Shown piece after piece: positions 8,747-14,692 of a stretch of 21,176 nt of DNA. The stretch's first letter is position 1, and every line of letters begins with the position of its first letter. The notes beneath the pieces were generated by a model, which did not search any database, had not been told where the DNA came from, and was given only the letters and a program-made list of their open reading frames with translations. Origin of the DNA: a virus; IMG/VR virus record IMGVR_UViG_3300034101_002656, positions 1 through 21,176 of that record; one strand, written 5' to 3'. The position numbers were made by a program, and so were the translations under genes.

Positions 8747-9189
8747 GCCGCTGCGATTTTCAATACTCGGACGGCGTAGCGACCTGCGTCAGGTGCGGGA
8801 GAGTGGTGCGCACGAAGAGCACCAACGTCAAGGCGGCTTGCCGTGCATTTGCTGGCTATGAGGCAGAAAACATAGCCCTCGGCCACGCCCTTCACGGAAG
8901 CGGCCCCGGCACAGAACTAAAAAAACTCCTTGCCGGGGTAGGCATCACGGCCACGCCCAACTGCTCCTGCAACGCCCGTGCTCGCACGATGGACGCGAAC
9001 GGCTGCGAGTGGTGCGAAGCCCACCTAGACGAGATCGTGGGCTGGCTCCGCGAGGAAGCGACGAAGCGCGGCCTCCCGTTCGTTGACATGGCCGGTAGGG
9101 TGCTGGTGAAGCGGGCGATTAGCAACGCCCGCAAAGCGGAGGCCCGCCGTGCCAAGGAAGCCCAGCCAGCCGAAAGCGGCCCGGCCTAA
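8743..9189 (+). CDS. Cys-rich, probably zinc-binding protein
   Basis: 148 residues from ATG 8743, which overlaps the fibre stop (ATGA); the frame extends upstream but inside the fibre gene. The N-terminus has C-x10-C-x2-C (CDFQYSDGVATCVRCG), then CSCNARARTMDANGCEWC near residues 75-92, followed by a helical segment DEIVGWLREEATKRGL and an Ala/Arg-rich tail. The paired CxC and CxxC clusters suggest structural metal binding. No enzyme motif is seen. It follows a fibre gene and precedes two small charged proteins, so it may be a late accessory protein; the function is unknown. Confidence 0.7.
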   Translation: MSRCDFQYSDGVATCVRCGRVVRTKSTNVKAACRAFAGYEAENIALGHALHGSGPGTELKKLLAGVGITATPNCSCNARARTMDANGCEWCEAHLDEIVGWLREEATKRGLPFVDMAGRVLVKRAISNARKAEARRAKEAQPAESGPA

Positions 9190-9334
9190 CCTCGCCGAGC
9201 TCGACTACGAGGACGACGACGCCTCGCCGCCCTTCACGCTGGACGACGACGGGAATATGGTCCTGCGGCGTTCTGCGAAGCCCAAGCCGAAAGGGAAGCC
9301 CCGTGGCAAAAAAGCCGACAAGCCTGCTCGATGA
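9149..9334 (+). CDS. Small highly charged protein, unknown
   Basis: 61 residues starting at GTG 9149, with CGGAGG at 9137-9142 as ribosome site. The middle is acidic (ELDYEDDDASPPFTLDDDG) and the end basic (KPKPKGKPRGKKADKPAR), giving a bipolar, probably disordered protein. It overlaps the upstream Cys-rich gene by 41 bases and the next gene by 32 bases, both in different frames. Start strength and continuity of the gene string support it; overlap and low complexity keep confidence moderate. Confidence 0.5.
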   Translation: MPRKPSQPKAARPNLAELDYEDDDASPPFTLDDDGNMVLRRSAKPKPKGKPRGKKADKPAR

Positions 9335-9557
9335 CGTGCTGGCTCGGACGCGGAACCGCAGCCCTGGATTCGGGACGTGGTTTGAGAGGCTGCCAGCCGA
9401 GGCCCAGGCGGAACTGGAGGCGGTGCGGGCTTCGTTCGATCACGCGACACACCAGAAGACGGCCTTCGCTCGTGCGATCATCGAAGCCGCACGAGAGCGG
9501 GGCTGGAAAACAAGCGGCTTGCAAGGAGTGATCCAGTGGCTAAACGGAAAACGCTAG
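9303..9557 (+). CDS. Small helical protein, unknown
   Basis: 84 residues from GTG 9303, with AAGGGAA a few bases upstream. Mostly helical: WFERLPAEAQAELEAVRA, then KTAFARAIIEAARERGW and a C-terminal LQGVIQWLNGKR, which could be a compact DNA-binding fold, though I cannot assign a family. It overlaps the metallophosphoesterase gene by 22 bases, and that gene's ribosome site lies inside its 3' end, so the two are coupled. Confidence 0.6.
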   Translation: MAKKPTSLLDDVLARTRNRSPGFGTWFERLPAEAQAELEAVRASFDHATHQKTAFARAIIEAARERGWKTSGLQGVIQWLNGKR

Positions 9558-10711
9558 CGGCTTCCGTGGCGTCGAAGCTCCCGCCCGCGAAGCCTGCTGC
9601 CGATGCCGAGCAGGTGACGCAGCGGCAGGACGGCGATTCGCTGGAGGCCCGCTCGACGAGCCGCCGCATCAAGACGGTGGAGGATCTGCTTCGCCACATT
9701 GAAGCCGACATGACCCGCTTCGAGGTCGCAGCCAGCGAGGCGACCAAGTGGGAGTGCGGCGACGGCGACGGCGGCACCATTGAACTGCACCGCGTCTTCG
9801 TGCGACTCAAGCCCAAGGGCGGGCCGACCACCATCGAAGTGGTCGAGGCGATGATCGACGCCGCGAAGAAGACGCTCCGCAAGCCCTTGACCAAGACCGT
9901 CAAGGCACCCAAGGCAGACGGTCTTTGGCAGGTTCTCGTCATCAGCGACACGCACTTCGGGGCATACTCGTGGAGCAAGACCACGGGCGGCAGCGACTAC
10001 GACCTCGACCTGGCCGAGCAGCTCGTGGGCAAAGCCGGGGCCGAACTGGTGGCGGTGGGAGATGCCCACAAGCCCACCCGCCGCACGATCGCTTTCCTTG
10101 GCGACCTGTTTCACTACGACACTCCGAGTGGAACGACAACCGGCGGCACGCCGCTAGAGCGTGACGGCCGATTGCAGAAGATGATTCAGGTGGGTTGCGA
10201 CTCGCTGCTCGGCATCGTCGAGCGGTCGGCGGCCTCGGCCCCCACCGACGTGGTGATCGTGAACGGCAACCACGACGAAGTGCTGACGTGGGCCTTTCAG
10301 CGGATTCTCGTGGAGCGGTTCCGTGGCTCGAAGGCGGTGACGATCAAGCCCGACTTCCTCTCGCGGCAATACCTCACGCACGGGCGCAACCTGCTCGGGT
10401 TCACGCACGGGCACAAGGCAAAACGCAAACTCCCGCAGATCATGGCCCTTGAGCAACGCGAGGCGTGGAGCCGCAGCACCTATCGCGAGTGGCACACGGG
10501 CCACTTGCACCACCAGGCGGCCGAGCACAACAAGCCGCTGGACACGCTCGACGGCGTGATCGTGCGGACGGCCCCGACGATCTGCCCGCCTGACGATTGG
10601 CACTCAGCCAACGGATTCCTCGGCGCTAGACAGGCATGCGAAACATTTCTCTACAGCCCCGATGGCGGGCTGCGATCAATGCACGTCAGCGAAGGGAACA
10701 GAAAGGGATGA
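9536..10711 (+). CDS. Calcineurin-like metallophosphoesterase
   Basis: 391 residues, GTG start at 9536 with AAGGAG at 9523-9528. Residues 133-350 show the metallophosphoesterase motifs in order: SDTHFG (D138, H140), LGDLFHYD (G189-D190), NGNHDE (N245-H246), THGH (H291, H293) and WHTGHLHH (H323, H325). These ligate two metal ions in phosphoesterases acting on nucleotides, nucleic-acid ends or phosphoproteins. A charged extension of about 130 residues precedes the domain, longer than usual, and may bind a partner or DNA. It lies just before a MazG/Nmad1-like gene, which favours a nucleotide or DNA-end role; the substrate cannot be read from the sequence. Confidence 0.88.
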   Translation: MAKRKTLAASVASKLPPAKPAADAEQVTQRQDGDSLEARSTSRRIKTVEDLLRHIEADMTRFEVAASEATKWECGDGDGGTIELHRVFVRLKPKGGPTTIEVVEAMIDAAKKTLRKPLTKTVKAPKADGLWQVLVISDTHFGAYSWSKTTGGSDYDLDLAEQLVGKAGAELVAVGDAHKPTRRTIAFLGDLFHYDTPSGTTTGGTPLERDGRLQKMIQVGCDSLLGIVERSAASAPTDVVIVNGNHDEVLTWAFQRILVERFRGSKAVTIKPDFLSRQYLTHGRNLLGFTHGHKAKRKLPQIMALEQREAWSRSTYREWHTGHLHHQAAEHNKPLDTLDGVIVRTAPTICPPDDWHSANGFLGARQACETFLYSPDGGLRSMHVSEGNRKG

Positions 10712-11064
10712 TTACTGTGGCCGACCGACTCAATGGTGATGGCGTGATGCGCGAGGGCCTGCATCCCACGAGCCAGAAGTATTTCGACCTGCTCGACACG
10801 CTGCGAAAGCTCCACTTGTCCAAGTCAGCGGGGTACGGCTGCCCAGATGGCACCGACCCGCTGCTCAACATCCGGCGCGGTGCGGAGTTCGTCGGCATCC
10901 CGGCGTGGCAGGGAGCGATGGTGCGGCTCTCGGACAAGGTGACGCGGCTGGCGGTCTTCAACAAGACGGGCAACCTTCCGCACGAGTCGGTTGAGGACAA
11001 CCTGCTCGATCTGGCCAGTTACAGCCTGTTGGCCCTTTTGCTCTTCCAAGAGGAGCACGAGTGA
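10708..11064 (+). CDS. MazG/Nmad1 (DUF1599)-like protein
   Basis: 118 residues from ATG 10708, overlapping the phosphoesterase stop (ATGA); an upstream in-frame start exists within that gene but is less likely. Helical pattern with HPTSQKYFDLLDTL, MVRLSDKVTRL and ESVEDNLLDLASYSLLALLL, resembling the DUF1599/Nmad1 group of small all-alpha proteins related to MazG-type nucleotide hydrolases, common in phages. The ExxD-like stretch in ESVEDNLLD could bind Mg2+. A role in nucleotide pool control or DNA modification is likely by family; whether this copy is catalytic is not known. Confidence 0.65.
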   Translation: MITVADRLNGDGVMREGLHPTSQKYFDLLDTLRKLHLSKSAGYGCPDGTDPLLNIRRGAEFVGIPAWQGAMVRLSDKVTRLAVFNKTGNLPHESVEDNLLDLASYSLLALLLFQEEHE

Positions 11065-11261
11065 CTGACCGCCGCGTGCCCTACTCCGAGGACGAGGCCC
11101 AAGAGGCGTGGCTGTGGGTGGGCCGCCACGGGCCGAGCAACTCGTGGACGGCCACCAACGGCACGGCGGCCAGGATGATCGGGCGGCTGCTTGAGGAACG
11201 CGAGCGGCTGCTGGCGATGCTGGCGAGCCGAGAGAACATCCAGCGGCCAGCGGAACAATGA
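11061..11261 (+). CDS. Small helical protein, unknown
   Basis: 66 residues from GTG 11061 overlapping the previous stop (GTGA), with AGAGGAG a few bases upstream. The N-terminus is acidic (PYSEDEAQEAWLWVGRHGP) and the rest one long charged helix (MIGRLLEERERLLAMLAS). No family recognised. It is the last gene of the rightward tail/accessory string before the integrase region. Confidence 0.65.
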   Translation: MTDRRVPYSEDEAQEAWLWVGRHGPSNSWTATNGTAARMIGRLLEERERLLAMLASRENIQRPAEQ

Positions 11262-11262
11262 G

Positions 11263-11327
11263 CCGGGCCGGAAGGTTGCAGGCTATGCACGTCTCCTTTC
11301 CGTGCCTAGCCTCCCTTCCGCGCCCGG
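11263..11327. other. Long imperfect inverted repeat: two-way terminator or attP candidate
   Basis: Nested arms fill the gap between two convergent genes: CCGGGC (11263-11268) with GCCCGG (11322-11327); GGAAGG (11270-11275) with CCTTCC (11314-11319); AGGCTA (11280-11285) with TAGCCT (11307-11312); GCACG (11287-11291) with CGTGC (11301-11305); loop TCTCCTTTC. That is 23 base pairs with small internal loops. There is no clear T tract on either side. As RNA it would be a strong hairpin in both directions; as DNA the inner 12-base arms with a 9-base spacer resemble a tyrosine-recombinase core site beside int. Confidence 0.7.
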
Positions 11328-11328
11328 T

Positions 11329-12219
11329 TCATTCGCTTAGGTCGAGCGGCGGCAGGAAGTCGAGTGCCGTGTGCTTCGGCTTCGCGATCGTCTCGTCGAT
11401 GTAGTGATCGATGGTGACTTTGGAATCCTTGTGACCGCAGACGCTGGCGGCTTCCCCGACCCCGGCGGCGGCCGTCACATAACTGGCGTTACTCTTGCGG
11501 AGCGCGTGGAATCCCCTCGGCTGCACCCCCGCCACCCGGCAGATCTTCTTGAACTCGTACCACAGGCTCGTCGGGTCGCGATCCCAAGGAAAAACGAGGT
11601 CATTCGGCTTCCGCTCGATCTGCTTCAGCCACCCGGCCAACTCGGGCGAGATCGCCCGCCGCAGATCCCGGTCGCCGGTCTTCGTGGTTTCGGCCAGGAA
11701 GATGACCGCCCGCCCTTCGAGGTCCACTTCGCCCCACCGCAGCTGCCTCACGGCCCCGATGCGGGATGCCGTCTCCCAGCACATGCGGATCATGCTGGCG
11801 TAGTACAAGCCCCCAGGAAGCCCGCAGACGGGCGATGGGTAGCCGAGGGCCGTGCGGACCAAGGCCGAGACATCAGCCACCCGGTAGGCCCGTGGAAGCC
11901 TCGTAGGGGCTCGCACCGGGGCGACGGTGGGAAACTCCAGCAGTTGGCCGTCAGACCGGGTGCGGCGAACCTTGGCACAGTAGGACCAGAGGCAGCAGAC
12001 GTGGGTGCGATCCTTCCGAACCGAGGCGGCGGACACCTTGGTGCGGCGGGCCGAGAGGAACGCCTGGACGACGAGCGGCTGGAGGTCGTCCATCGTCGGC
12101 TCGCGGCCCAGCGTCTCGCTCCATCTGGTGAGCGTGAGCTGGTATTGGCGGCGCGCCTGTGGTTTCAGCGACCGCAAAGGACCGTACTCGTTCTCAAGAA
12201 CATCTCGAAGTAACATCAT
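11329..12219 (-). CDS. int: Tyrosine integrase
   Basis: 296 residues using ATG at 12219-12217, preceded on the minus strand by AGGAGGAG (12230-12223); an upstream in-frame ATG at 12279 lacks such a site. The N-terminal half has a SAM-like core-binding pattern (residues 1-110). The catalytic half shows R153 in ASRIGA, K180 in TTKTG, H238-x-x-R241 in FHALRKS, H263 in CGHKDS and the nucleophile Y273 in IDHYID, a complete set. It would catalyse integration and, with an excisionase, excision. It is the only leftward gene in the window, with its 3' end facing the inverted repeat, as lambda int faces attP. Confidence 0.95.
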   Translation of the reverse strand: MMLLRDVLENEYGPLRSLKPQARRQYQLTLTRWSETLGREPTMDDLQPLVVQAFLSARRTKVSAASVRKDRTHVCCLWSYCAKVRRTRSDGQLLEFPTVAPVRAPTRLPRAYRVADVSALVRTALGYPSPVCGLPGGLYYASMIRMCWETASRIGAVRQLRWGEVDLEGRAVIFLAETTKTGDRDLRRAISPELAGWLKQIERKPNDLVFPWDRDPTSLWYEFKKICRVAGVQPRGFHALRKSNASYVTAAAGVGEAASVCGHKDSKVTIDHYIDETIAKPKHTALDFLPPLDLSE

Positions 12220-12242
12220 TGGCTCCTCCTGCGGGTAACGAC

Positions 12243-12250
12243 CACTAGTG
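12243..12250. promoter_or_regulatory. Palindrome CACTAGTG upstream of int
   Basis: A perfect 8-base palindrome about 24 bases upstream of the integrase start codon. It could be part of an int operator or promoter region. Eight bases can occur by chance and I find no second copy, so support is weak. Confidence 0.25.
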
Positions 12251-12306
12251 TACATCAGTTTCGTTCCCCTATCCTCCACTTGAATCCGTGACGCAGGGAA
12301 GCCTAC

Positions 12307-12337
12307 GGGGGCGGAGCCCCCGGCGGCAACTGCCGGG
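12307..12337. other. Two mutually exclusive GC-rich hairpins between int and the excisionase-like gene
   Basis: GGGGGC (12307-12312) pairs with GCCCCC (12316-12321) around GGA. CCCGGC (12319-12324) pairs with GCCGGG (12332-12337) around GGCAACT. The two stems share 12319-12321, so only one can form fully at a time. The site is upstream of the rightward promoter at 12346, so it would be transcribed only leftward toward int or from an upstream rightward transcript. Terminator or attenuator-like; the direction is unknown. Confidence 0.45.
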
Positions 12338-12345
12338 CGGGCGAT

Positions 12346-12373
12346 TTGACACCGCCACCGCTAGCGGTAGTAT
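12346..12373 (+). promoter_or_regulatory. Promoter P1 (sigma70-like)
   Basis: TTGACA at 12346-12351 and TAGTAT at 12368-12373 with 16 bases between. The spacer is filled by the perfect 12-base palindrome ACCGCTAGCGGT (12357-12368), a good operator position. A start point about seven bases after the -10 would fall next to ATG 12381, so the message could be leaderless. Confidence 0.6.
12357..12371. promoter_or_regulatory. Operator-like site O1 within P1
   Basis: ACCGCTAGCGGT (12357-12368) is a perfect palindrome. Its right half, read on the minus strand from 12371 to 12362, is ACTACCGCTA, identical to the word at 12879-12888 and one base different from that at 12683-12692. Its position between -35 and -10 suggests repressor control. 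Confidence 0.55.
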
Positions 12374-12380
12374 CGGAGGC

Positions 12381-12629
12381 ATGGTTGGAATGGCCCACAA
12401 AGTCGATGGCGGCGAATACCTCACGGTCGCGGAGGCCGTGGAATTCATGGGCTGCACGGACGGCTGGGTGCGGATGCTCCTGCGATCCGGCCGCCTCGAA
12501 GGCAAGCGATTTGGCGAGCGGGTCTGGCTGATCCCCCTGGCTGCGGCCAAGGAAGCCAAGGCCAACCTCACCGCCCGGTCGATCGGGAAGCGGGCCACCA
12601 AGAAGGCCAGCCCGCGAAAGAAGCCCTGA
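12381..12629 (+). CDS. Excisionase-like / MerR-type helix-turn-helix protein
   Basis: 82 residues from ATG 12381; ATG 12390 (79 residues) is an alternative placed ten bases after GGAGG (12375-12379). The core EYLTVAEAVEFMGCTDGWV followed by RMLLRSGRLEGKRFGERVW and LIPLAAA is the winged helix of the excisionase/MerR-like DNA-binding family, where the first helices read DNA and the VWLIP strand closes the wing. The basic tail (KRATKKASPRKKP) may add DNA affinity. Divergent placement next to int fits an excisionase or recombination directionality factor, but a transcriptional regulator acting on the nearby operators is also possible. Confidence 0.8.
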   Translation: MVGMAHKVDGGEYLTVAEAVEFMGCTDGWVRMLLRSGRLEGKRFGERVWLIPLAAAKEAKANLTARSIGKRATKKASPRKKP

Positions 12630-12672
12630 ATCTCGGGATTTCTCGGCCCCAAAAAATCTTTTTGTGTTGGGC

Positions 12673-12701
12673 TGGACAGGGAACTACCGATACCGTACAG
12701 T
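12673..12701 (+). promoter_or_regulatory. Promoter P2 (sigma70-like) with operator O2
   Basis: TGGACA (12673-12678) and TACAGT (12696-12701) with 17 bases between. The spacer contains GGAACTACCGATACCG (12680-12695), which matches 15 of 16 bases of the site at 12875-12890. It lies directly upstream of the ribosome site of the 47-residue gene. Confidence 0.55.
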
Positions 12702-12729
12702 ACCCCCACGCACGCAAAGGAGTGCTGCC

Positions 12730-12873
12730 ATGAAGATCGATTGGGATGAAATGATTCGCTGCCTCGTGCTGGTTCGCCTTGGTCAAGAACTTGGATGTGA
12801 CTCCAAGCTGGCCCGTGCGGTCCACGACAGCATCGAACTCCTGGCGACGTTCGCCAGTGTTTTTCTTGGTTGA
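12730..12873 (+). CDS. Very small early protein, unknown
   Basis: 47 residues from ATG 12730, with the strong site AAAGGAG (12716-12722) seven bases upstream and promoter P2 just before it. Sequence is mostly helical and slightly hydrophobic (MIRCLVLVRLGQEL, SIELLATFASVFLG), without a clear membrane span. Good promoter, operator and ribosome site argue for a real gene despite its size. It may be a small regulator of the lysis-lysogeny region; no family recognised. Confidence 0.6.
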   Translation: MKIDWDEMIRCLVLVRLGQELGCDSKLARAVHDSIELLATFASVFLG

Positions 12874-12874
12874 T

Positions 12875-12890
12875 GGAACTACCGCTACCG
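12875..12890 (+). promoter_or_regulatory. Operator-like site O3
   Basis: GGAACTACCGCTACCG matches the P2 spacer (12680-12695) at 15 of 16 positions and contains CTACCG twice in tandem. It is 27 bases upstream of the -35 of promoter P3. Confidence 0.5.
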
Positions 12891-12917
12891 GAAGCAAAAG
12901 ATTTTTCAGGCGGCCGG

Positions 12918-12945
12918 TTGACAGTTGTTCACTCGTCGATACATT
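12918..12945 (+). promoter_or_regulatory. Promoter P3 (sigma70-like)
   Basis: TTGACA (12918-12923), 16 bases, then TACATT (12940-12945). It would drive the 73-residue gene at 12979 and probably the recombination and replication genes after it, which follow without another obvious promoter. Confidence 0.55.
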
Positions 12946-12978
12946 CACGCCCCACCCCCAAACGGAGCCACTATTCAA

Positions 12979-13200
12979 ATGTTCAGTACCGACCCCCATC
13001 ACAACGAGTATTTGGCCGCCGTCGCTGGGATGGCTGACCACACCGCTGCCCCTGTCGAGCCCGCCGTGGGCGACTTCATCAGCGGCACCACGAGCGGCAA
13101 AGCGTGGAGTGGGCGCGTCGAGTGGATCGACGGCCACTTGGTTGCCATCGACGTGGGCGGCGGCTGGCTTCGCGTGCCGCTCAAAGACATCACGCACTGA
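12979..13200 (+). CDS. Small beta-rich protein, unknown
   Basis: 73 residues from ATG 12979, with GGAG at 12964-12967. An upstream in-frame TTG at 12925 lies inside promoter P3 and is rejected. The C-terminal half reads VGDFISGTTSGKAWSG, then VEWIDGHLVAIDVGGGWLRV, a pattern of short strands like a small SH3/KOW-type barrel. Probably an early accessory protein at the head of the recombination operon; the fold guess is from pattern only. Confidence 0.6.
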   Translation: MFSTDPHHNEYLAAVAGMADHTAAPVEPAVGDFISGTTSGKAWSGRVEWIDGHLVAIDVGGGWLRVPLKDITH

Positions 13201-13209
13201 ACCACGGAG

Positions 13210-13224
13210 CCCGGCGGAGCCGGG
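13210..13224 (+). other. GGA-loop hairpin in the recT leader
   Basis: CCCGGC (13210-13215), GGA, GCCGGG (13219-13224). The core GGCGGAGCC is shared with the hairpin at 12307-12321, while the outer pairs differ but still pair. There is no T tract after it. It sits in the 103-base gap before the RecT-type gene, where it could act as an RNA structure limiting read-through or translation. Confidence 0.35.
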
Positions 13225-13303
13225 TAAGCCACGGAAGGGATCGTGCCGCCGAGCCAGGACGGGGAAGCGGCTTTCACACATCGCAACGAAAGGGACGCGA
13301 GAA

Positions 13304-14164
13304 ATGGGAACGACAGGACTAGCACTGACCGCAGACAACACGCAGGCCCGAGGATTGGCTCTTCAATCATTCGACGACGCCTTCCGCTTCTCGAAGATGG
13401 TGGCGGCGTCTGAGTTCGCCCCCAAGGATTTCCGGGGCAAGCCCGAGTCCTGCATGCTGGCGATCCAGCACGGGAGCGAAGTCGGCCTGAGCCCGATGCA
13501 ATCGCTCCAGAGCATCGCCGTCATCAACGGCAGGCCGACGATCTGGGGCGACGCTGCCCTGGCCTTGGTGCAGAGCAGCCCCGTCTGCGAATACGTCAAG
13601 GAATACACCGAGGGCCAGGGCGACAACCTGACCGCCGTGTGCGAGGCCAAGCGTCGTGGCTATCCGGCCCCGACGATCAGCCGGTTTTCGATGGCCGACG
13701 CCAAGCGGGCCGGGCTGGCTGGCAAGAGCGGCCCGTGGAGCCAGTACCCCGAGCGGATGCTGGCCCTGCGTGCTCGTGGCTTTGCACTTCGCAACGCCTT
13801 CGCTGACGCCCTGCGTGGCCTCATCACGGCAGAGGAGGCCCAAGACTACCCCGAAGCACCGGCGGCTGTGGCTCGTGCGCAGGAGCCTGCAAAAGCCACC
13901 GCCCAAGTGGCACAGCCGCTGGCTGCTTCGGCACCGGAAGCGAGCGTCTACGAAAAGGCCGAGCGTTCGATCGCCAGGGCGACGACCGTGGACCGACTCG
14001 ACGACATCCGCCGCAAGGTCGAGGAGCGATTTGGCGAAGGGGCTCTGACCAAGTTCGAGCGTGACGAGCTCGCCAAGTCGATCCTCGACAAGGCGAACGC
14101 GATCGACAACGGCACCGAGCACTTCGACGGGCAAGAGGTCGAAGCGGAGGCCAACGCCCGATGA
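13304..14164 (+). CDS. recT: RecT-type single-strand annealing protein
   Basis: 286 residues from ATG 13304, with AAAGGGA upstream; the frame is open far upstream but overlaps the previous gene. Residues 30-180 carry the RecT-family block: APKDFRGKPESCMLAIQHG, EVGLSPMQSLQSIAVINGRP, IWGDAALALV and later KSGPWSQYPERMLALRARGF. Such proteins coat single strands and anneal them to homologous DNA during phage recombination and concatemer formation. Residues 185-215 are an Ala/Pro-rich linker and 216-286 a charged helical tail, perhaps a partner-binding part. No RecE or YqaJ-type exonuclease lies beside it here. It overlaps the next gene by four bases. Confidence 0.9.
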   Translation: MGTTGLALTADNTQARGLALQSFDDAFRFSKMVAASEFAPKDFRGKPESCMLAIQHGSEVGLSPMQSLQSIAVINGRPTIWGDAALALVQSSPVCEYVKEYTEGQGDNLTAVCEAKRRGYPAPTISRFSMADAKRAGLAGKSGPWSQYPERMLALRARGFALRNAFADALRGLITAEEAQDYPEAPAAVARAQEPAKATAQVAQPLAASAPEASVYEKAERSIARATTVDRLDDIRRKVEERFGEGALTKFERDELAKSILDKANAIDNGTEHFDGQEVEAEANAR

Positions 14165-14586
14165 GCGAACGTGGCATCAACGAGGGCCACCCGCCGAGCA
14201 CTGGCGAGTGGAACGAGTTCGAGGCCCGGCAGCCCGAGGTCTTCGAGCGGCGGCGACGTGCCGCCCCGAAGCCTACGGGCCGTCGAGGCCCGGACCCGCT
14301 GCCCATGCTGACCGACGCGCAGATCGCCAGGAAAGCGAAGTGGATACACGCCCGCCTCGTGCTGTTGATCGACGCCTTGGATGGCGAGGAGTGGGACGGC
14401 AGATGGACCAACAGGCTGATGAGCGCGTGGCTCGCAGCCAGGAACACAGTGGAAGACGCAGCAACTTGGAAGGAAGACGCCGATGCCGTGGCACGACAGC
14501 TGGACGCAGATGCGAAAGAAGAAACAGCCCCAGCCGCAGGGGGAAGCCCGGCAGACGGGAGCGGCAGCCAAGCGGGAGAGGCGTAA
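14161..14586 (+). CDS. Unknown protein coupled to recT
   Basis: 141 residues, ATG 14161 overlapping the recT stop. N-terminal 55 residues are Arg/Pro-rich and likely disordered; residues 55-115 are helical (DAQIARKAKWIHARLVLLID, TNRLMSAWLAARNTV); the end is Ala/Gly/Ser-rich. I do not recognise it. Coupling to recT suggests a recombination accessory role, possibly in place of the usual exonuclease or SSB partner, but no nuclease motif is visible. Confidence 0.65.
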   Translation: MSERGINEGHPPSTGEWNEFEARQPEVFERRRRAAPKPTGRRGPDPLPMLTDAQIARKAKWIHARLVLLIDALDGEEWDGRWTNRLMSAWLAARNTVEDAATWKEDADAVARQLDADAKEETAPAAGGSPADGSGSQAGEA

Positions 14587-14692
14587 ATCCACCGCAGCCG
14601 AGGCTGGCCCAAACAAAAAAACTCCCGGCCAGTGACTCGACCGGATGCCGCACGTCACGCGGCCAAATCAAGGAAACGGAGGGCTCAAGGAA

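Noticed and set aside
11371-12213. 280-codon + strand open frame across int
   Set aside because: Pro/Arg/Gly-rich shadow of the integrase, whose full catalytic set is on the minus strand.
12643-12670. AAAAAATCTTTTT as a terminator after the excisionase-like gene
   Set aside because: Only an A/T mini-stem with no GC-rich stem before the T run; too weak to call.
12892-12898. An extra AAGCAAA word near promoter P3
   Set aside because: Single isolated copy without phased neighbours; not counted as part of the origin.
12779-13303. Upstream extension of the RecT reading frame
   Set aside because: Overlaps two small genes and promoter P3; RecT homology begins near ATG 13304.
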